From Mycolicibacterium sphagni (GTDB lineage: Bacteria > Actinomycetota > Actinomycetes > Mycobacteriales > Mycobacteriaceae): 64,000 nt of DNA. The translations under genes and the position numbers were made by a program. The stretch spans positions 33,117 to 97,116 of the forward strand of contig NZ_VBSB01000017.1 of NCBI RefSeq assembly GCF_013337765.1. Direction: 5' to 3'. The notes below the pieces were generated by a model, which saw only the letters and a list, made by a program, of their open reading frames with translations, was not told the origin of the DNA and searched no databases. Below, piece after piece: positions 17,434 through 25,166 of this stretch. Position 1 is the stretch's first letter. Every line of letters begins with the position of its first letter.

Positions 17434-18369
17434 ATGACTGGACCGGATACAGGCTGGAATCCGCACCAAGGGTGGGGCCCTGCCCCGGTAGGCGGGCACC
17501 AGCCGCCCGCCGATCCCAACGCCGGCTGGGGCACCCCGACGCAGCCGCACGCACCGGGGTATGGCTATCAAGGTCCGCCGTTGCAAGGTGAGCAGTGGGG
17601 TCCGTTTACGCCGACTCGACCGCGCCGATCGCGGCGCAAGTTGGTGATCGGCGCGGTCGCCGCGGTGGTCCTGGTGGCCGGCGGCGTCATCGGCTATGTG
17701 GCCTGGCCCGCAGGTTCATTTGGCAAGCCGTCTGGTCCGGCCGAGGCGGCGGTGCCGACCACCGCGTTGTCGGCCTCGACGGTGCGGGTGGTGCCGGCGT
17801 CGGTGCTGCCCACCGAGCAGCAGCTGCAGCAGGCCACGCTCCTGGACCTGAAAAAGAACGGCGACGTCGACACCAACGTCTATCCGGATACCAAAGTCGA
17901 CCCGCCGAGCTGCACCATCGCGGCGTCGCCGGATAACGCGTCGACGGCCGGTCAGTCGGTGTCGATGGCCGCGCAGCTGTACACCGACAAGCCTGGTGAT
18001 GACTACCGGCTTTCGGCGTACGTGTCGGCGGTGGTGTTCGACACCGACGACGGTGCGGCCTCGGCGTTGACGAAGGTCACCGACGCGGCGAAAGGCTGCG
18101 CGTCGTACACGTACACCGGTAACGCCAAGCCAGGTCAGCCGGCCCGGCCGTGGAGCATCTCGGACATCAAAACTCAAGGCACGCAGGTCACCTGGCTCAA
18201 CAGTCAGGCGATGGATGCGACGCATTCGACGCCCTGGAAGTGCGGGCGCGCGGTGCGGGCGCAGGCCAACATGGTGGTGACGTCGGCGGTGTGCAGCCAG
18301 AACCCGTCGTCGGGTCCGTCGAAGCTCGTGGACACGGTGATCACCAACGTCAACAACGCGAAAAAGTGA
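17434..18369 (+). CDS. PknH_C-like sensor-domain membrane protein, copy 1
   Basis: 311 residues. A Gly/Pro/Trp-rich cytoplasmic arm (~65 residues), RPRRSRRK, one TM helix (about 68-92), then an outer domain with the layout of the mycobacterial PknH-type extracellular sensor domain: PPSC, a GCASYTYTG segment, W-SISDIKT and a late Cys pair (WKCGRAVRAQANMVVTSAVC). These domains are disulphide-linked, cleft-bearing folds with unknown ligand. No kinase domain is attached. First of four tandem relatives; its TGA overlaps the next GTG by four bases. Confidence 0.75.
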   Translation: MTGPDTGWNPHQGWGPAPVGGHQPPADPNAGWGTPTQPHAPGYGYQGPPLQGEQWGPFTPTRPRRSRRKLVIGAVAAVVLVAGGVIGYVAWPAGSFGKPSGPAEAAVPTTALSASTVRVVPASVLPTEQQLQQATLLDLKKNGDVDTNVYPDTKVDPPSCTIAASPDNASTAGQSVSMAAQLYTDKPGDDYRLSAYVSAVVFDTDDGAASALTKVTDAAKGCASYTYTGNAKPGQPARPWSISDIKTQGTQVTWLNSQAMDATHSTPWKCGRAVRAQANMVVTSAVCSQNPSSGPSKLVDTVITNVNNAKK

Positions 18370-19229
18370 CTTCGCCTGGGAATCAATGGATTCCGCCGCA
18401 GCAGCCACCCACCGGACCGCTTCCCATGCCGCCCCACTACCCGGGCGGTCCGCAGCCGGGGCCGTCGCGCAACCGAGGTCCGCTGATCATCGGCGGGGCA
18501 CTGATCGTCGCCGGGGTCATCGTGGCCACGGCGTTGGTGGCGACCCGGCCGGGCTCCGGTGACCCGCCTGCGGCAGCCCCGACCAGCAGCACGTCTGAAA
18601 CCAATTCCGCAGCAACATCATCGGCGTCCGCGCCGCCGACCGCCAGCGTTGCAGCAGGGCCGTCCTATCAGGTGGTGCCGCAGAGCACCTTGCCGGCGAT
18701 CGCCGACGTGTCCCGCCTGACCGGCATCGCCATGTCCAACGTCGCGGCACCGCTCGTGTCGCCATCAGCTGATGCGAACACCACCCCGCCGTCGTGTATG
18801 TCCGCCTCCGACTCGGCCAGCCAGTCCACCTGGAAGTCGGCGCGCGCCATGGCCGGGCAGCGGTACATCGAGGGCACGTTCGACAGCTACAACGCGTCGG
18901 CTGCGGCTGGGCTGGCGGTGTTCGCCGGCGGGGCGGATGCGGCGACGTCGTTGTCGATCGTGTCGGGGTCGGTGCGCGGGTGTACGTCGTTCACGGTGCC
19001 GGACTGGAATCCGAAGAATCCGCCGGCGAGTTGGACGGTTACTGATGTTGAGCGCGGTGATGACCACATCACCTGGAGCACGACGGCGGCCAATGGGTGG
19101 TCGTGTCGGCGCAGCTATCGGGTCGTGGCCAACCTGGCGGCCAACGCGGTGGTGTGCAGCGACAAGTCCGCTGCCGGCGCGGCTGCTGCGCTGACCGATT
19201 TCGTGATCGCCAAGGCCACCAAACAGTGA
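18366..19229 (+). CDS. PknH_C-like sensor-domain membrane protein, copy 2
   Basis: 287 residues from GTG 18366 (GTGA overlap); readings starting further upstream lie inside copy 1 and are rejected. Short Pro-rich arm, TM helix near GPLIIGGALIVAGVIVATAL, Ser/Thr/Pro linker, then the same four-Cys outer domain: PPSC, VRGCTSFTVPDW, WTVTDVERGDDHITW and CRRSYRVVANLAANAVVC. Paralogous to its neighbours along the outer domain, less so in the arm. Confidence 0.75.
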   Translation: MTSPGNQWIPPQQPPTGPLPMPPHYPGGPQPGPSRNRGPLIIGGALIVAGVIVATALVATRPGSGDPPAAAPTSSTSETNSAATSSASAPPTASVAAGPSYQVVPQSTLPAIADVSRLTGIAMSNVAAPLVSPSADANTTPPSCMSASDSASQSTWKSARAMAGQRYIEGTFDSYNASAAAGLAVFAGGADAATSLSIVSGSVRGCTSFTVPDWNPKNPPASWTVTDVERGDDHITWSTTAANGWSCRRSYRVVANLAANAVVCSDKSAAGAAAALTDFVIAKATKQ

Positions 19230-19239
19230 TGAGCAGCCG

Positions 19240-20052
19240 ATGACTGGCCTTGGACCACAACCGAATTCGCCGTATCCGCCGCCGTGGACACCGGTCGCCG
19301 GCCCCACCTATATGCACGTGACGCCGCCGCCGTCGCGGGGACCGGTGATCATCGCCGCGGCCATCATCACCGCGGCGATGATCGTGGCCGGCGTGCTTTT
19401 CGCCACCCGGGATTCGGGCGGATCATCGCCGGCCGGGCCGGCTGCGGGCTCCGCATCGTCGACGGCGTCGACGCCGACCTTGGTGCAGATGGTTCCGGCG
19501 ACGCTGCTGCCCACCGCCGACCAGGTGCGCCAGGCCACGTTGATCGACGTGAAGTACACCGGCGACGTGAGCACTAAGGTGCTTGCCGATGCGGTGACGA
19601 CGCCGCCGAAGTGTGCGCTAGCGAACGACACGACTACCCAATCCGCCTGGGCGGCAGCGATTTCGACCGCGTATCAGCAGTTCGGTGACGGCCCGACCTA
19701 TGCCAAGTCCATCAACTTCGGCGCCGTGTCGGTGGCCATCTTCGACACCCCCACGGCCGCGGCCGACAGCCTGGCCAAGGTCAGCGACTCAGTTCATGGC
19801 TGCACCGGCTTCACCGTTCCAGACCGTCCCGGCGGCGCGCTGGCGTGGACGGTGGGTGACGTCGCGTCCCAGGACGACCGGATCACCTGGACGGACACCG
19901 AAGGGGGCGTGAATACGCAGTGGAAATGCTCGAAGTCCTACCGGCTGCTGGCCAACGCGGTGGCCTTCAGCACGGTGTGTGCGTCCAATCCCGGTGATGG
20001 TCCGGTGAAGCTGACGGATCAGATCGTGGCCAACGCCACCAAACATCAATAG
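19240..20052 (+). CDS. PknH_C-like sensor-domain membrane protein, copy 3
   Basis: 270 residues from ATG 19240. Very short cytoplasmic arm (~30 residues), TM helix PVIIAAAIITAAMIVAGVLF, then the shared outer domain with LLPTADQVRQATLIDVKYTGDV, PPKC, VHGCTGFTVPDRPGG and WKCSKSYRLLANAVAFSTVC. It most resembles copy 1 in the segment after the TM helix, which suggests stepwise tandem duplication. Confidence 0.75.
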   Translation: MTGLGPQPNSPYPPPWTPVAGPTYMHVTPPPSRGPVIIAAAIITAAMIVAGVLFATRDSGGSSPAGPAAGSASSTASTPTLVQMVPATLLPTADQVRQATLIDVKYTGDVSTKVLADAVTTPPKCALANDTTTQSAWAAAISTAYQQFGDGPTYAKSINFGAVSVAIFDTPTAAADSLAKVSDSVHGCTGFTVPDRPGGALAWTVGDVASQDDRITWTDTEGGVNTQWKCSKSYRLLANAVAFSTVCASNPGDGPVKLTDQIVANATKHQ

Positions 20053-20066
20053 CGAGTGGAGTATTC

Positions 20067-20936
20067 GTGACCGGAAACGATGGTTTCGGCCCGTATCCCA
20101 CCGGAGGGGGCCAACCCCCGGCCGCACAGCCGCAGTGGGCGCCGCCGCCTGGTGGCGGACCGTGGGGGCCAGGCGCACCGCCTTGGACGCCGACGCCGAC
20201 GCCCAAGCGTTCCCGTGGTCCGTGGATCGCCGGCGCGGTGGTGATCGTCGTGGTCGCGGTCGTGGTCTCCATCGTGGTGGTGAGCCGCCAGTCCACTTCC
20301 GTGGACATCCCGACGCCATCGACAGCGATCCCGAGCTCGATGCCCGCTAACGCGACACCGAAGGCGCCGTTCTACATGCTCGCTGACCCCGCCGACGCGC
20401 TGCCCACCGTCGATGAGGTCAAGGCGTCCACGCTGATGGAGCTCACCCCCAACGGCGCCCCGCGGACCACATCGCTGCCGGACCATGCCACGAACCCGCC
20501 GAATTGCACCCTGGCGACGTCGTCGACGACCCAGTCGATGTGGGGCGATGCCACCCAGCTTGCCGGGCAGCAGTTCACCGACCCGCACGGCAGCGGCAGC
20601 CGGGCGTGGGCGGGTCTGGCGTTCTGGGAGTCGGACAAGGCTGCGCAGGCCTCACTCGATCGGCTGACCGCTGCGATTCAGGGGTGCCCGGCGTTCACCT
20701 TGATCGGTGTGGCGCCGGACCCCGACACCAAGTGGGCTGCTGGCGACATTCGCATTGGTGATCACCGGATCGGGTTCACGACCACCCTTGCTGACGGTGA
20801 CAAGCCGTGGAAATGCATCCAGGACTACCGCGTCGAGGCCAACATCGCGGTGACCGCGAGCATGTGTTCGACGAACCCGTCCAGTTCGGCGGCCGCGCTG
20901 TCCGATGTGGTGATGAGCAAGGCCACCAAACACTAG
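20067..20936 (+). CDS. PknH_C-like sensor-domain membrane protein, copy 4
   Basis: 289 residues from GTG 20067. Pro/Gly-rich arm, RSRGPWIAGAVVIVVVAVVVS TM helix, then the outer domain with ALPTVDEVKASTLMELTPNG, PPNC, IQGCPAFTLIGVAPD and WKCIQDYRVEANIAVTASMC. Last member of the array; a convergent gene lies 25 bases downstream. The four proteins share one topology and could form a hetero-oligomer or recognise different ligands. Confidence 0.75.
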   Translation: MTGNDGFGPYPTGGGQPPAAQPQWAPPPGGGPWGPGAPPWTPTPTPKRSRGPWIAGAVVIVVVAVVVSIVVVSRQSTSVDIPTPSTAIPSSMPANATPKAPFYMLADPADALPTVDEVKASTLMELTPNGAPRTTSLPDHATNPPNCTLATSSTTQSMWGDATQLAGQQFTDPHGSGSRAWAGLAFWESDKAAQASLDRLTAAIQGCPAFTLIGVAPDPDTKWAAGDIRIGDHRIGFTTTLADGDKPWKCIQDYRVEANIAVTASMCSTNPSSSAAALSDVVMSKATKH

Positions 20937-20961
20937 ATCGCCGGCCGCCCGGGCGTGACCG

Positions 20962-21351
20962 TCACGGATGGCCGAGCGGGTCGTTGAGCCAGGGCGCGTC
21001 GAGATATTCGCCCACGGATAGCACGAGTGTGCGTGCAGGCGTGGCGATGTCGACGTAGTGATGGCCGCTGGTGACGCCGTTCATCGCCGACAACTTCGCG
21101 ATCATGTCGGCCACCGTGGCGTGCGGGATGCGCCATCGGACGTGAGCATCGTCCAGGCCGACGTCCGCTGCGCCGTCCTGGACCTGGACTTCGAGGGTGC
21201 GTGGGTGATGCTCGATTCGGCAATCCCCATGCGCGAGGGCCTGGTTGAGGGCGGCGATCAGGACAGCCAGTCCGGCAGCATCCATCACCACCACCACGGC
21301 ATCGCCACCGAAATAGAAGTCGGGAAGGTGCACGACACGTAGAACGCTCAT
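20962..21351 (-). CDS. Hypothetical protein (129 aa)
   Basis: 129 residues from ATG 21351, with GGAG seven bases upstream; longer readings up to 21570 would run through the PPE remnant and lack a start signal. The sequence begins with beta-rich LRVVHLPDFYFGGDAVVVVMD and continues with an alpha/beta pattern without Cys or membrane segments except one Cys near residue 44. No family recognised. It stands alone on the minus strand between the sensor-protein array and the fusion ATPase, and its promoter region overlaps the remnant of the PPE gene. Confidence 0.55.
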   Translation of the reverse strand: MSVLRVVHLPDFYFGGDAVVVVMDAAGLAVLIAALNQALAHGDCRIEHHPRTLEVQVQDGAADVGLDDAHVRWRIPHATVADMIAKLSAMNGVTSGHHYVDIATPARTLVLSVGEYLDAPWLNDPLGHP

Positions 21352-21385
21352 CTGCGGCTCCGGCCTGTTGTGATGGAGCAGGTCC

Positions 21386-21550
21386 TTGTGGGGGTCGCTC
21401 TCGGCCAGTATGGCTTGGCTGCCCGGTAGGGATTTGACGACCAACCCGCTGGACCCGTCGCCGCCGACCGGTTCGGGGGCGCGGTGCGGCCCACGTGACG
21501 AGCCCCCGAAGAGTCGCACAACCGCTCCGGCGGGACGAATATGGACAAAC
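21386..21550 (+). pseudogene. Decayed copy of the 3' end of the PPE-domain gene
   Basis: This stretch aligns with 17230-17400, the last codons and 3' flank of the PPE-domain gene. The reading WLPGRDLTTNPLDPSPP corresponds to WLPSKDLKIDPLDPSPP of the intact gene, followed by matching non-coding sequence (GCGGTGCGGCCC then CACGTGACGAGC versus CGCGTAACGAGC). About 29 bases are missing upstream of the shared WLP codons, and the reading runs past the original stop. So a second PPE gene or its tail once stood here. Confidence 0.7.
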
Positions 21551-21553
21551 GTA

Positions 21554-21588
21554 CGTAAAAAATTACGCACTCACGTGACATGGCCATG
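21554..21588. promoter_or_regulatory. Candidate operator of the StbD/Phd-EccC fusion gene
   Basis: Two small palindromes lie 22 bases before ATG 21611: CGTAA-AAAA-TTACG (21554-21567) and CATGGCCATG (21579-21588). StbD/Phd-type antitoxins repress their own promoters through short palindromes, so these are plausible autoregulatory sites. The A-rich centre contrasts with the GC-rich surroundings. Inference only. Confidence 0.35.
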
Positions 21589-21610
21589 AAGAGGGGCTAC
21601 GGTCGCACTT

Positions 21611-22591
21611 ATGCGCATCGACATGGGTGACCTTGTCTCGGCGACCGACCTGGCACGCCAGTCGTCTTGGCTACTCAAGGAAATTGCCGCAGGCCGGCGC
21701 TTCGTCATCGTCAAAGGGAACACACCGGCAGGTGCGTTGGTCAGCATCGCGGACCTCGAAAAACTCGCTGCCGTAACAGAATCCGAGGCGACCAGCAGTG
21801 CGTCCGTACGGAACCTGCCTGCCCAAGTCCCGTACGCCGACCTCGATCCTCTGTCCTACGCCGCCCCGCGCCACGCACTGCCGATCGGAGTCGGCGAGGA
21901 CGCGAACACTGCGTGGCTCGACTTGGAGCAGTACCCGCACGCGTACTGCACTGGCACCAACCGATCAGGGCGAACCACCTTCCTCCAAGCGGTGTGCGCG
22001 GCGATCACGGCGCGCTACACACCCGACGAAGCGCAGGTCGTGGTCTTCGATCCGAATTGCGGTCTGATCGACGATCTGGGCGACGAATACCGCACCGTGT
22101 ACCAGTACGACCCCAAGCGCATCGGGTCGGCCGCTGAACAACTTGCCGTCTTGCTCGATCAGCGGCGTCCGCCGCCCGATCTAACACAGGACCAGCTCAG
22201 GGAGTGGGACCCCGTACGGCCGAAGTGGTTCGTCATCGTGGATGATCTGCACCTGCTGACCGGCGGCGGAAGCTCACTATCGACGCTCCTGGCGCCGCTG
22301 GTAGAGGCCGCTGAGACTGCCCGCCGGCTAGACCTGCACATCATCGCGGCCATCACCTCGGACAATTGGAATTCCAAGGGCCGCGCCAACCGGCTGATTA
22401 ACGCTATGGACGTCGGCGGCGCGACGGTCGTGGTTCTCGAAGGCAGCCCTCGGGAAATCATCATCGACCACGTGCGCCCAGGGCCACGGTTGCCGGGGCG
22501 CGCCGAACTGTACGAGCGCCGCGGCGGCGGCCGAATGATCCAGATCGCGTCACCACACGTAATCGAACAAGAAGAACCAAGCGCCCACTGA
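21611..22591 (+). CDS. StbD/Phd-type antitoxin domain fused to EccC third-ATPase-like domain
   Basis: 326 residues; ATG 21611 or 21623. Residues ~1-55 (DLVSATDLARQSSWLLKEI, GRRFVIVKGNTPAGALVSI) are a StbD/Phd/YefM antitoxin fold that dimerises and binds DNA. Residues ~85-315 match the last ATPase domain of EccC, the type VII motor: degenerate Walker A GTNRSGRTT (Arg for Lys) near 115-123, AQVVVFDPNCGLIDDL, Walker B WFVIVDD near 206, then VRPGPRLPGRAELYERRGGGR. In EccC this domain binds the export signal of substrates. No toxin gene follows. A protein that recognises a PPE-type substrate or its own operator is possible. Confidence 0.75.
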   Translation: MRIDMGDLVSATDLARQSSWLLKEIAAGRRFVIVKGNTPAGALVSIADLEKLAAVTESEATSSASVRNLPAQVPYADLDPLSYAAPRHALPIGVGEDANTAWLDLEQYPHAYCTGTNRSGRTTFLQAVCAAITARYTPDEAQVVVFDPNCGLIDDLGDEYRTVYQYDPKRIGSAAEQLAVLLDQRRPPPDLTQDQLREWDPVRPKWFVIVDDLHLLTGGGSSLSTLLAPLVEAAETARRLDLHIIAAITSDNWNSKGRANRLINAMDVGGATVVVLEGSPREIIIDHVRPGPRLPGRAELYERRGGGRMIQIASPHVIEQEEPSAH

Positions 22592-22612
22592 GGACTGGAG
22601 ATGGAGCGGGTG

Positions 22613-23194
22613 ATGAGTGGCACTGGTGATCTGCGAGGTATCAGCGGACTGGTCGTTGCCGACCTCACGCTGAGGCGTGGGTGGGGTGATCCGATCAAGC
22701 ATCTGGTGCAGCCGCTGACCGCGAATTTCGCGCTGTGCCCAGGTCTTGATTATGACCACCACACCGGGCGGTGGAGCTATGTGAGTAGGTGGTGGTTCCT
22801 CTGCCACATTTGGGTTGGCGAGTACGGGAATCTGGAAGGCCGGGATTTCATGGTTGTCGGTCAAGAGCTACCCGTAGAACCCGGTGTCGTGGGTCGACCG
22901 GCGCTGGCGTTGGACCTGGAGGTGTGTCAGCTTTTCGCCGAATGGCTGGAGCAGCAATACGACTGGTCCTCCCGGGTGGCGTCGCTGAAATATGAGCTGT
23001 ACCACCCTGCGGTCGGCGAAGAGATGCGTCGGTTTCAGGATTCACCCAACCTGTGGGAGCCGCCCGTCCGCGAACTGGGCGCGGCATCCAGCTCAGCTGA
23101 GGTGGGGAGTGTTGGCGAGCTCTCTGCCGGTCCCCGCGACCGTCAGCAGGTGGCTGACGAACCGCCGACCCGGCGATCACCGTGCGACAGATAG
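22613..23194 (+). CDS. Hypothetical Trp-rich protein
   Basis: 193 residues from ATG 22613, where GGAG lies six bases upstream; an ATG at 22601 has a ribosome site too close to use. The N-terminal two thirds are rich in Trp and Tyr (WSYVSRWWFLCHIWVGEYG) and look globular; the last ~45 residues are Ser/Arg-rich and disordered. No family recognised. It starts 21 bases after the fusion ATPase and is probably co-transcribed with it, which makes it a candidate partner. Confidence 0.6.
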   Translation: MSGTGDLRGISGLVVADLTLRRGWGDPIKHLVQPLTANFALCPGLDYDHHTGRWSYVSRWWFLCHIWVGEYGNLEGRDFMVVGQELPVEPGVVGRPALALDLEVCQLFAEWLEQQYDWSSRVASLKYELYHPAVGEEMRRFQDSPNLWEPPVRELGAASSSAEVGSVGELSAGPRDRQQVADEPPTRRSPCDR

Positions 23195-23329
23195 CTATTG
23201 CCAATCAAGTGGTGCACTACCGCTACACCTGGTGCAGGGTTCCACGGTGCCCACCCGGCCTCTGACACTTCTTACTCAACAGGGTCGAAATCGGATCAGG
23301 CTCGATGATCGAAGAAAGTGCGGTGAAAC

Positions 23330-23653
23330 ATGCAAACCTTGTCGGCGAAGATCAACCGCCTCTTTGAGGTCATGCACCGACGGGGTGAGCCCGCAATGTC
23401 GACTGAGGTTGCAGCGGCAGGCATCGTAGACCGAACGGGTGTCGCGGTTGATCCAGCTTATCTAGGTCGGCTGCGGTCAGGAGCGGAGTCGGCGCCGAGT
23501 GTCGCTGAGCTGGTGGTCATCGCCAAATTTTTCGGCGTATCGCCGGAGTATCTAACCGAAGATAGGCCAGACATCGACGACCAACTGACGCTGTTGGAAA
23601 CGATGCGCGATGGGCCGCGCGTCTTTGAGTGCCGGCGCCTCGACACGCAGTGA
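23330..23653 (+). CDS. EspR-like helix-turn-helix regulator
   Basis: 107 residues. The pattern LSAKINRLFEVMHRRGE, STEVAAAGIV, then AYLGRLRSG-ES-PSVAELVVIAKFFGVSPEYLTED matches EspR, the nucleoid-associated regulator of the ESX-1 espACD operon, including the recognition helix region YLGRLRSG. It is shorter than EspR (132 residues), losing the end of the C-terminal dimerisation helices. Alone in its unit, 130 bases after the preceding gene. Its position beside a PPE-domain gene and an EccC-like domain supports a link with type VII secretion. Confidence 0.75.
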   Translation: MQTLSAKINRLFEVMHRRGEPAMSTEVAAAGIVDRTGVAVDPAYLGRLRSGAESAPSVAELVVIAKFFGVSPEYLTEDRPDIDDQLTLLETMRDGPRVFECRRLDTQ

Positions 23654-23942
23654 GGCATCGGACATCCGAATCACGAAGTCTCGCAACGTCAAAGCTTCTA
23701 AGGGTTCGTTCGCAGTGCCATCTTCAAGTCGGACCGACGAATCGTTCGCGAAGGCAGGGGATCGCGGGTTTGACCGATGACGTAGTCCCGGTGACGCGGT
23801 AGCTTGCGCGCTGAATTCGGACGCAAGACCTGCACCCTTCGTCGCGGACGCGCGGACAAATGGGTTCGACCGCGCCGTGGCTCACGCCGGATCGACGGCA
23901 TCGCCGGTAGCATTCGTGCGTCGCGCGAAGGAGGTCGTCGCC

Positions 23943-24803
23943 GTGGAATTGACCGTCGACGGATGGCTAGCGGCCACGGGGATGGCCTGTTCCGATATTC
24001 ATCGGGATTTGCTGCTAAAAGGTTTGAGTCCGGCGTCGCCGGACCGGGAACCGCTGGCGTTAGCTGATCCCGATTCCGAGGACGCGCGTGCGATCGTCGC
24101 TCTGCTGAACAAGGGGCAGGTGCCGACGTGCCGTGCCGTTGCTGCGCGGGCGGCAACTCCGCAGCATCGCGCGCCGTTGCGTTCCTGGTCTGTGGACGAG
24201 ATTGACCATTTTGGTCAAGTGAGCGCCCATTGGGCGCACAGCTTCGGAGGCTCGCAGGCGGGTGGTCCGACCTGGACCGAACTGTTCACGAGCCCGGCGG
24301 TCGAGCTCGTGCTCACCGGTTTCGGGATTCAGCCAGGTGGGGACGGTGGCCAACGGGATCGCCGGCGGGATCGCGATTTTCAGGCGTTGATGAGCGGAGC
24401 ACGGCGGCGCGGGTGGCTCGCATGGAGTGAGCAGCCGCGCAGTCTGTGCGCGGGCCCGAGCTTTTTCGCCGGAAGGGTTCGGGGGCCGGTACCGATAGGC
24501 CGGCGGGTAGCCTCGGCGATTCGTCAGTATCGCGGCGCCCATGGTGGTGCGCATCCGCGCTGGTGTGACATCGTCGATGTGCTCGACTCGACGGGGGTAA
24601 GGGTGTTCCGGGACCTCGGGGACGCTCAAGAACAGTCCTTGTGGCTGGAAACGGAGCAATGGATCGTGGTCACATCGGGGCGGGTAGCTCCGGGTCAGGC
24701 CGCTGAACGTGAACGCTGCCGCCGTGCGGCGGACCCTGACCGCGGCCGCACGCCGCGTGGTCGCGCTCAGCGTGGGCAACAAGCCGTACCAAGTCACACA
24801 TAG
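23943..24803 (+). CDS. Hypothetical protein (286 aa)
   Basis: 286 residues from GTG 23943, preceded by AAGGAGG at a good distance; an upstream GTG at 23877 is possible. The first ~40 residues (LTVDGWLAATGMACSDIH) are helical. The middle has WTELFTSPAVELVLTGFGI and GWLAWSEQPRSLC, and the late part RWCDIVDVLDSTGV. The last ~35 residues are Arg/Gly-rich. No family recognised, no membrane segment. It precedes a frameshifted small gene by 23 bases. Confidence 0.5.
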   Translation: MELTVDGWLAATGMACSDIHRDLLLKGLSPASPDREPLALADPDSEDARAIVALLNKGQVPTCRAVAARAATPQHRAPLRSWSVDEIDHFGQVSAHWAHSFGGSQAGGPTWTELFTSPAVELVLTGFGIQPGGDGGQRDRRRDRDFQALMSGARRRGWLAWSEQPRSLCAGPSFFAGRVRGPVPIGRRVASAIRQYRGAHGGAHPRWCDIVDVLDSTGVRVFRDLGDAQEQSLWLETEQWIVVTSGRVAPGQAAERERCRRAADPDRGRTPRGRAQRGQQAVPSHT

Positions 24804-24826
24804 CGACGTGACCGGAGGCGTGCCGC

Positions 24827-25146
24827 ATGGGTTGGGATTCAATTCCGGGAACCGAAAGCGGTGCGCGGCCGCGCATTTCGATCGAGTCAGCGTTGCGTGG
24901 GATGTACCCGGAGGCCGTAGCGATCGACGCGAGCGTGGCGAAGGGACGCGCTTACCTTGCGGTCGGCTGCCCGGCTGCCCCGATGGGCAGGTGCGCCCGG
25001 TCTATCTGCGTCTTGACCGAGAGGGATTCGCTGACCTGGCCGAGCCGGGTGATGATCGGGTCTGGGCCAAGGACTTTCCGTTGGAGGAGTCGCCAATCCG
25101 ATGGCCGAAGAAAGTGGCGGAGGCCCTGACCACCTGGGAATGGTGA
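24827..25146 (+). pseudogene. Frameshifted small gene (about 106 aa if intact)
   Basis: ATG 24827 has GGAGG eight bases upstream and begins a sensible reading (MGWDSIPGTESGARPRISIE to about 24990). After that this frame becomes Arg/Ser/Trp-rich, while the neighbouring frame carries VRPVYLRLDREGFADLAEPG and a clean C-terminus ending TTWEW at 25146. The total of 320 bases is one short of a whole number of codons, so a single-base loss near ATGGGCAGG explains it. No slippery heptamer is visible. Function of the intact protein unknown. Confidence 0.5.
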
Positions 25147-25166
25147 CGCGTCCAGCCGAAAGGGTG

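Noticed and set aside
21611..23194. Toxin-antitoxin operon with the 22613 protein as toxin
   Set aside because: The downstream protein shows no RelE/ParE/Doc-like pattern, and the antitoxin-like domain is fused to a large ATPase domain; a TA pair is not supported.
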